From the NCBI RefSeq assembly GCF_000720425.1, contig NZ_JOAJ01000001.1, positions 434,001 through 498,000 of the forward strand: a DNA stretch of 64,000 nucleotides, given 5' to 3'. Below the pieces are notes generated by a model. The model was not told where the DNA came from and ran no database searches. It saw only the letters and a program-made list of their open reading frames with translations. This stretch comes from Nocardia rhamnosiphila NBRC 108938. GTDB lineage: Bacteria; Actinomycetota; Actinomycetes; Mycobacteriales; Mycobacteriaceae. A program made the translations under genes and the position numbers. This document shows positions 60,387 to 64,000 of the stretch, one piece after another; within the stretch, counting starts at the first letter, position 1, and every line of letters starts with the position of its first letter.

Positions 60387-60417
60387 GACCCCGGGTATCG
60401 CAGCGATACCCGGGGTC
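60387..60417. terminator. Strong bidirectional terminator
   Basis: Arms GACCCCGGGTATCGC (60387-60401) and GCGATACCCGGGGTC (60403-60417), a perfect 15-bp inverted repeat around a single A (in practice a 13-bp stem with a 5-nt loop). It lies between convergent stop codons. Confidence 0.8.
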
Positions 60418-60436
60418 CTACGGGAGCGGTACCCGC

Positions 60437-62077
60437 TCAGTTCTGCAATGCGGGTTCCCGGCGGGCGAATTCGCCGGACTCGGCCTCGCCCATCCGGTGC
60501 GGCGCGTCCTCGGAGCCCATCGGATCGAGTTCGGGGTCGATATCGATCGTGCGGCGCAACGGGCGGTTCGGCAACAGCGTGGTCGCCAGGAGCGCGACCA
60601 CCGCCGCGAACGCGGCGATCAGGAAGATCCGGCCGGTCGCGTCGCCGTAGGAGGCACGCACGATGGTGGCGATCGGTGCGGGCAGGCTGTCCAGGTCGAG
60701 ATTGCTGCCGCCACCCGAGGAGGTCTGGATACCCAGCCGGGCGAACCCCTGGGCCGACAGCTCGCCGACGCGGGTCGCCAGAACCGATCCCAGCACCGAG
60801 ACCCCGATGGCGCCGCCGAAGGTGCGGAAGAAGGCGACATTGCTGGAGGCCGCGCCGATATCGCGCACGCTCACCGTGTTCTGCACGGCCAGTACCAGGT
60901 TCTGCATCATCATGCCGACACCCAGGCCCACCACCGCGATGTACGCGCTGACCAGCCACAGGTTGGTTTCGTGGTCGAGCGCGGAGAGCAGTGCGAAGCC
61001 GAACACCAGCAGGGTGGCGCCACCGACGACGAATCCCTTCCACTTGCCGAACCGGGTGATCAGCTGACCGGAGACCACCGAGGCGACGAGCGTGCCCGCG
61101 ACCATCGGAATGGTCAGGATGCCGGCGATCGTCGGCGAATAACCGCGCGAGGTCTGGAAGTACTGGCCGAGGAAGGTGGTGGCACCGAACATCCCGATAC
61201 CCACCGCGACGGAGGCGATGATCGCCAGGCCGGTGGTGCGCTCGGTGACAATCCGCAGTGGCACGATCGGCGACTTCGCGCGGGCCTCCACCCATACGGT
61301 CGCCGCGAGCAGTGCCACGCCCGCCACCACGTACAGCAGAGATTCCCGGGAGAACCACTCGTAGTAGCCGGCCTTCCCGGCGAAGGAGACCCAGATCAGC
61401 AGAATCGAGACACCGGCGGTCATCAGGACGGCGCCGGGCCAGTCGATGGACACGTCGGCCTTGCGTTCGGTGGGCAGTCGCAGCGTGCGCTGCAGCAGGA
61501 ACAGCGCGATCAGTGCGAGTGGTACGCAGACGAAGAAGCACCAGCGCCAGCCGAGTGGGCTGTCCACGATGACGCCGCCGAGAATGGGTCCGCCCGACAT
61601 GGAGACCGCCATGACCGCGCCCATATAACCGGAGTACCGGCCCCGTTCCCGCGGCGCGACGATACTGCCGATGATGGCGACGACGAGGGCGGTCAGACCG
61701 CCCATACCGATGCCCTGGACGACACGGGCGGTCAGCAGCAGTGTCACATCGTGGGCGAAACCGGCGAGGACCGAGCCCGCCACGAAGATGACGATGGCCG
61801 TCTGGACCAAGACCTTCTTGTTGAAGAGGTCGGCGAGTTTGCCCCAGATGGGGGTGGAGGCCGCGTTGGCCAGCAGTGCGGCGGTGATCACCCATGCGTA
61901 GGCGGTCTGCGAGGCCTGTAGATCGCCGATGATCGTGGGCAGCGCGGTCGCCACGATCGTGGTACTGAGCAGCGCGGTGAACAGTGCGGCCAGTAGCCCG
62001 GTGAGCGATTCAAGAACCTCGCGGTGGCTCATCGCGTAGGGATCTCGCCGCGTCACCGCCTCGACTGGACTAGACAT
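60437..62077 (-). CDS. EmrB/QacA-type (DHA2) MFS drug efflux transporter
   Basis: 546 residues from ATG with GGAA 5 nt upstream. Fourteen membrane helices with motif A GKLADLFNKKVLVQTAI, ARVVQGIGMGGLTALVVAIIGSIVAPRERGRYSG (motif C region) and DIGAASSNVAFFRTFGGAIGVSVLGS. The C-terminal ~40 residues are a soluble acidic tail. It exports drugs or other hydrophobic compounds against H+. The start overlaps the end of the MarR gene by 8 bp, so it is the second gene of a repressor-pump operon controlled at 62644-62696. Confidence 0.94.
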   Translation of the reverse strand: MSSPVEAVTRRDPYAMSHREVLESLTGLLAALFTALLSTTIVATALPTIIGDLQASQTAYAWVITAALLANAASTPIWGKLADLFNKKVLVQTAIVIFVAGSVLAGFAHDVTLLLTARVVQGIGMGGLTALVVAIIGSIVAPRERGRYSGYMGAVMAVSMSGGPILGGVIVDSPLGWRWCFFVCVPLALIALFLLQRTLRLPTERKADVSIDWPGAVLMTAGVSILLIWVSFAGKAGYYEWFSRESLLYVVAGVALLAATVWVEARAKSPIVPLRIVTERTTGLAIIASVAVGIGMFGATTFLGQYFQTSRGYSPTIAGILTIPMVAGTLVASVVSGQLITRFGKWKGFVVGGATLLVFGFALLSALDHETNLWLVSAYIAVVGLGVGMMMQNLVLAVQNTVSVRDIGAASSNVAFFRTFGGAIGVSVLGSVLATRVGELSAQGFARLGIQTSSGGGSNLDLDSLPAPIATIVRASYGDATGRIFLIAAFAAVVALLATTLLPNRPLRRTIDIDPELDPMGSEDAPHRMGEAESGEFARREPALQN

Positions 62078-62627
62078 CTATTTCCTGACTCTCTTTCGAT
62101 TCCGGCTCGTGTTCTTCGGTGACGCTGCGCTGCGTGTCCGCGGACAGTGAGCTGTGCGGAGGTTTCTGGTTGTCGGTCGCGGCGTGGCGACTGTCCCGGG
62201 CGATGAGTCGGCTCCGGAGTGTGTGCAGAGTTCGGTGGGCGTGTTCGGCGTCGTCCACGGTCCAGTCGGCCAGGACCTCCTGCAGGCCCCGGACCCGTGA
62301 TTCCCGGATCCGGGCAAGAAGTTCGTGGCCGGCGGGGGAGACCTCGACGCGGATGGCGCGCCCGTCGCTGGGATCGGTATTGCGCAGGACGTAACCGTCG
62401 GCGACCAGTTCGGTGATGTGCCGGCTCATGGCCGAGGCGCTGATACCGATCTGGGTGGCGAGGTCGACCTGCCGGCATGGACCGGCCGATTCCAGGTTGA
62501 CCAGGACACTGATCCCGCCCGGCAGCAGCCGGCCCTCCTCGGGTTGTGCGAGGGACCGCCGGAGGGCTCGACTGATGAGGAACAGCTCGTCGAGGATGCC
62601 CTGTGCGGTGTCGGGGGGAACTCCCAT
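62070..62627 (-). CDS. MarR family repressor of the efflux operon
   Basis: 185 residues. Winged helix: LFLISRALRRSLAQPEEGRLLPGGISVLVNLESAGPCRQVDLATQIGISASAMSRHITELVADGYVLRNTDPSDGRAIRVEVSPAGHELLARIRESR (residues ~14-110), with the DPSDGRA wing. The C-terminal ~45 residues are an unusual polar tail (RHAATDNQKPPHSSLSADTQRSVTEEHEPESKESQ) that runs into the start of the pump gene. Two copies of a 19-bp element just upstream of its start are the likely operators. Confidence 0.93.
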   Translation of the reverse strand: MGVPPDTAQGILDELFLISRALRRSLAQPEEGRLLPGGISVLVNLESAGPCRQVDLATQIGISASAMSRHITELVADGYVLRNTDPSDGRAIRVEVSPAGHELLARIRESRVRGLQEVLADWTVDDAEHAHRTLHTLRSRLIARDSRHAATDNQKPPHSSLSADTQRSVTEEHEPESKESQEIDV

Positions 62628-62643
62628 GCGTGCTCCAAACCTA

Positions 62644-62696
62644 GTTGCTTGCGCTAATCAACTATAAATTTGTTGCTTGCGCTAATCAACAAATTT
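62644..62696. promoter_or_regulatory. Tandem MarR operators
   Basis: The element GTTGCTTGCGCTAATCAAC occurs twice, at 62644-62662 and 62672-62690, 28 bp apart. Each has GTTG/CAAC ends; the second is embedded in a longer perfect palindrome with arms AAATTTGTTG (62666-62675) and CAACAAATTT (62687-62696). They begin 16 bp before the MarR start and should cover its promoter. Confidence 0.85.
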
Positions 62697-63106
62697 GGAG
62701 TGTGCGTATTCCCACAGCCGAGCCGGGAAGACGCGCCGACCGGACAGCGCGCAGGGCATGCCGTGTTCCGCCGCCGTTTACCACGTACGGCTACGCGTGA
62801 CCAGCGTTTCGAGCGGCGGCCGGTGGGTTCATGCCCATTCCGGCCGCATCCCGCCCGCCGGCGCCGATATGCGACCGGTATGTTCTGCGACAGGCTGCGG
62901 CAGCGCGGAAACCGCGGCGGTAACGGTCGGCTACCACTGTCTGTGGTCGGTGATCTATGAACCGGTGGGGAAGCCACCGCCGCCGGAAGCCGAACCGAAT
63001 CCGCCTCGTGCCGAAATCAACGCGTGGTCGGCGGCGCTGTCCCGGCCGAGCACTCGGCGGTCTGGACACTGTGCGGTCTAAAACCCTGAGGCGGCGGTGC
63101 TCCGGG
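62697..63106. other. Intergenic region between nuoN and the MarR operon
   Basis: 410 bases. A short weak hairpin (GCCGAG at 63045-63050, CTCGGC at 63053-63058) lies just after the nuoN stop. A Cys-containing frame from 62866 (MRPVCSATGCGS...) has no ribosome binding site and is not called. Otherwise nothing recognisable. Confidence 0.45.
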
Positions 63107-64000
63107 CTACCGCACGAATTCGCCGGCGTGGTCGGCGAGCTCCAGGAGGGGTTGCGGAACGATGCCGAAGATCAGGGTGGCCAGTGCCGCGATGCCCGCC
63201 ACCGTGGTCGCGGCGGGCGGACCGACGATCTCGGGTGGGTCGGCCGGCGGATCGGTGAAGAACATCAGCACGATCACCCGGACATAGAAGAACGCGGCGA
63301 TCGCGCTGGCCAGTACGCCGACAATCACCAGCAGGCCGGCGTCGCTGCCGGCCGCGGCCTGGAAGACCGCGAATTTCGCGACGAATCCCGCGGTGATCGG
63401 GATACCGGCGAACGACAGCAGCAGCAGCGCGAACATGGTGGCGAGCCACGGGGCGCGGCGGCCGAGACCGGCCCAGCGCGACAGTGCCGTCGCCTCCGTC
63501 CCGTCGGTTTCGCGGACCATGCTCACGACCGCGAAGGCGCCCAGGGTGCCCAGGCCGTAGACGAACAGATAGAACAGAGTCGCGGCGATGCCACGGTCGT
63601 CGGCGGCGACCAGCGCGGTGAGCAGGAAGCCGGTATGCGCGATGGACGAATAGGCGAGCATCCGTTTCATATCGGTCTGGGTGATCGCCAGGATCGCGCC
63701 GACCACCATGGTGGCCACCGCGACGGCCGCCAGTACCGGCCGCCAGTCGTCGGCGATCTCCGCGACACCCACGGACAGCACGCGCAGTAGAGCACCCAGC
63801 GCGGCGATCTTGGTCGCCGCAGCCATGAACGCGGTGATCGGCGTCGGCGCGCCCTGGTACACATCGGGCACCCATGCCTGGAACGGCACCGCGCCGACCT
63901 TGAACAGCAGACCCACGGCCAGCATGGCCACACCCAGCAGCGCCAGGGTGGGCGCGCCGGTCTCGGCGGCGAGCGCGTCGGCGATTCCGGCGAGGCGGAC
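63107..64000 (-). CDS. nuoN: NADH-quinone oxidoreductase subunit N (3' part)
   Basis: The frame stays open to the right edge, so the start lies beyond the window; 297 residues are visible. It includes GLLFKVGAVPFQAWVPDVYQGAPTPITAFMAAATKIAALGALLRVL (conserved Lys of the proton channel in FKVGAVPFHxWxPDVY), TQTDMKRMLAYSSIAHTGF and AGIPITAGFVAKFAVFQAA with the second channel Lys. About eight membrane helices are present. NuoN is one of the antiporter-like proton-pumping subunits of complex I and normally the last gene of the nuo operon, which agrees with the terminator-like hairpin after it. A core chromosomal gene marking the edge of the accessory region. Confidence 0.96.
   Translation of the reverse strand, partial: VRLAGIADALAAETGAPTLALLGVAMLAVGLLFKVGAVPFQAWVPDVYQGAPTPITAFMAAATKIAALGALLRVLSVGVAEIADDWRPVLAAVAVATMVVGAILAITQTDMKRMLAYSSIAHTGFLLTALVAADDRGIAATLFYLFVYGLGTLGAFAVVSMVRETDGTEATALSRWAGLGRRAPWLATMFALLLLSFAGIPITAGFVAKFAVFQAAAGSDAGLLVIVGVLASAIAAFFYVRVIVLMFFTDPPADPPEIVGPPAATTVAGIAALATLIFGIVPQPLLELADHAGEFVR

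Noticed and set aside
59381..61921. Long + strand frame opposite the efflux gene
   Set aside because: Low-complexity His/Gly/Asp-rich translation; antisense shadow of the MFS and neighbouring genes.
62866..63081. Small Cys-rich frame MRPVCSATGCGS...
   Set aside because: Looks briefly like a small zinc-binding protein but has no ribosome binding site, ends in chance-like sequence and matches no family I know.
1..64000. Transposons, integrases, tRNA or rRNA genes
   Set aside because: Looked for transposase motifs, terminal repeats and tRNA-like sequences; none was found despite several broken genes.

Overview
This is a 64 kb stretch of a high-GC actinobacterial chromosome, most likely Nocardia or a close relative in the Mycobacteriales. 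The pointers are: GTG/TTG starts with purine-rich ribosome binding sites, dense ATGA/GTGA gene overlaps, a mycobacterial-type lipid locus (mycocerosic-acid-synthase-like PKS, PapA-like acyltransferase, MmpL transporter), an Lsr2 nucleoid protein, a deazaflavin-dependent (Ddn-type) oxidoreductase, many TetR regulators and, at the right edge, nuoN. The genus is an inference. No rRNA, tRNA, CRISPR array, insertion sequence or phage gene was seen.

Layout. 0-6.9 kb: the end of a CrtC/AttH-like gene, then an overlapping three-gene operon for a split PEP-synthase/PPDK-type phosphotransferase, then a TetR divergent from an unusual cytochrome P450. 6.9-24 kb: a mosaic of small accessory units, namely a DUF7691-like protein, a Ddn-family enzyme, a TIG-domain protein, an MFS-fusion/TetR operon with two palindromic operators, hydrolases, LysR, an LLM flavoenzyme/GNAT operon, a glutaminase-STAS protein, an S9 peptidase, a DHFR-like protein, AraC, and a TetR whose likely operator appears four times. 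24-29.2 kb: an orphan protease-fold-like protein, a two-component system with a DUF4153/4173 membrane protein, and Lsr2. 29.4-35.9 kb: a second P450 of the same type, a Baeyer-Villiger-type monooxygenase, two gene fragments meeting head to head (SDR and AveC-like), and an MDR/TetR pair with operators. 36-41 kb: a TPR-CHAT protease divergent from a small Cys-rich protein and a membrane protein, a candidate conflict system. 42.5-53.5 kb: the lipid locus. 54-60 kb: a secreted lipase, a PucR regulator, a TetR/ABC1-kinase operon and an acyl-AMP-ligase remnant. 60-64 kb: a drug-efflux MFS/MarR operon with tandem operators, then the end of the nuo operon.

How genes work together. The clearest units are the phosphotransferase operon (ATP-grasp subunit, second phosphohistidine subunit, winged-helix partner); the PKS-Pap-unknown operon facing MmpL (build, esterify, export a lipid); the CHAT triad; the sensor kinase/regulator/membrane-protein operon; and several self-contained TetR or MarR regulator-target pairs whose palindromes can be read directly between the genes. 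Broken genes cluster at 17.2, 23.5, 33.5, 41.7 and 59.7 kb, so the region between the conserved islands is actively turning over.
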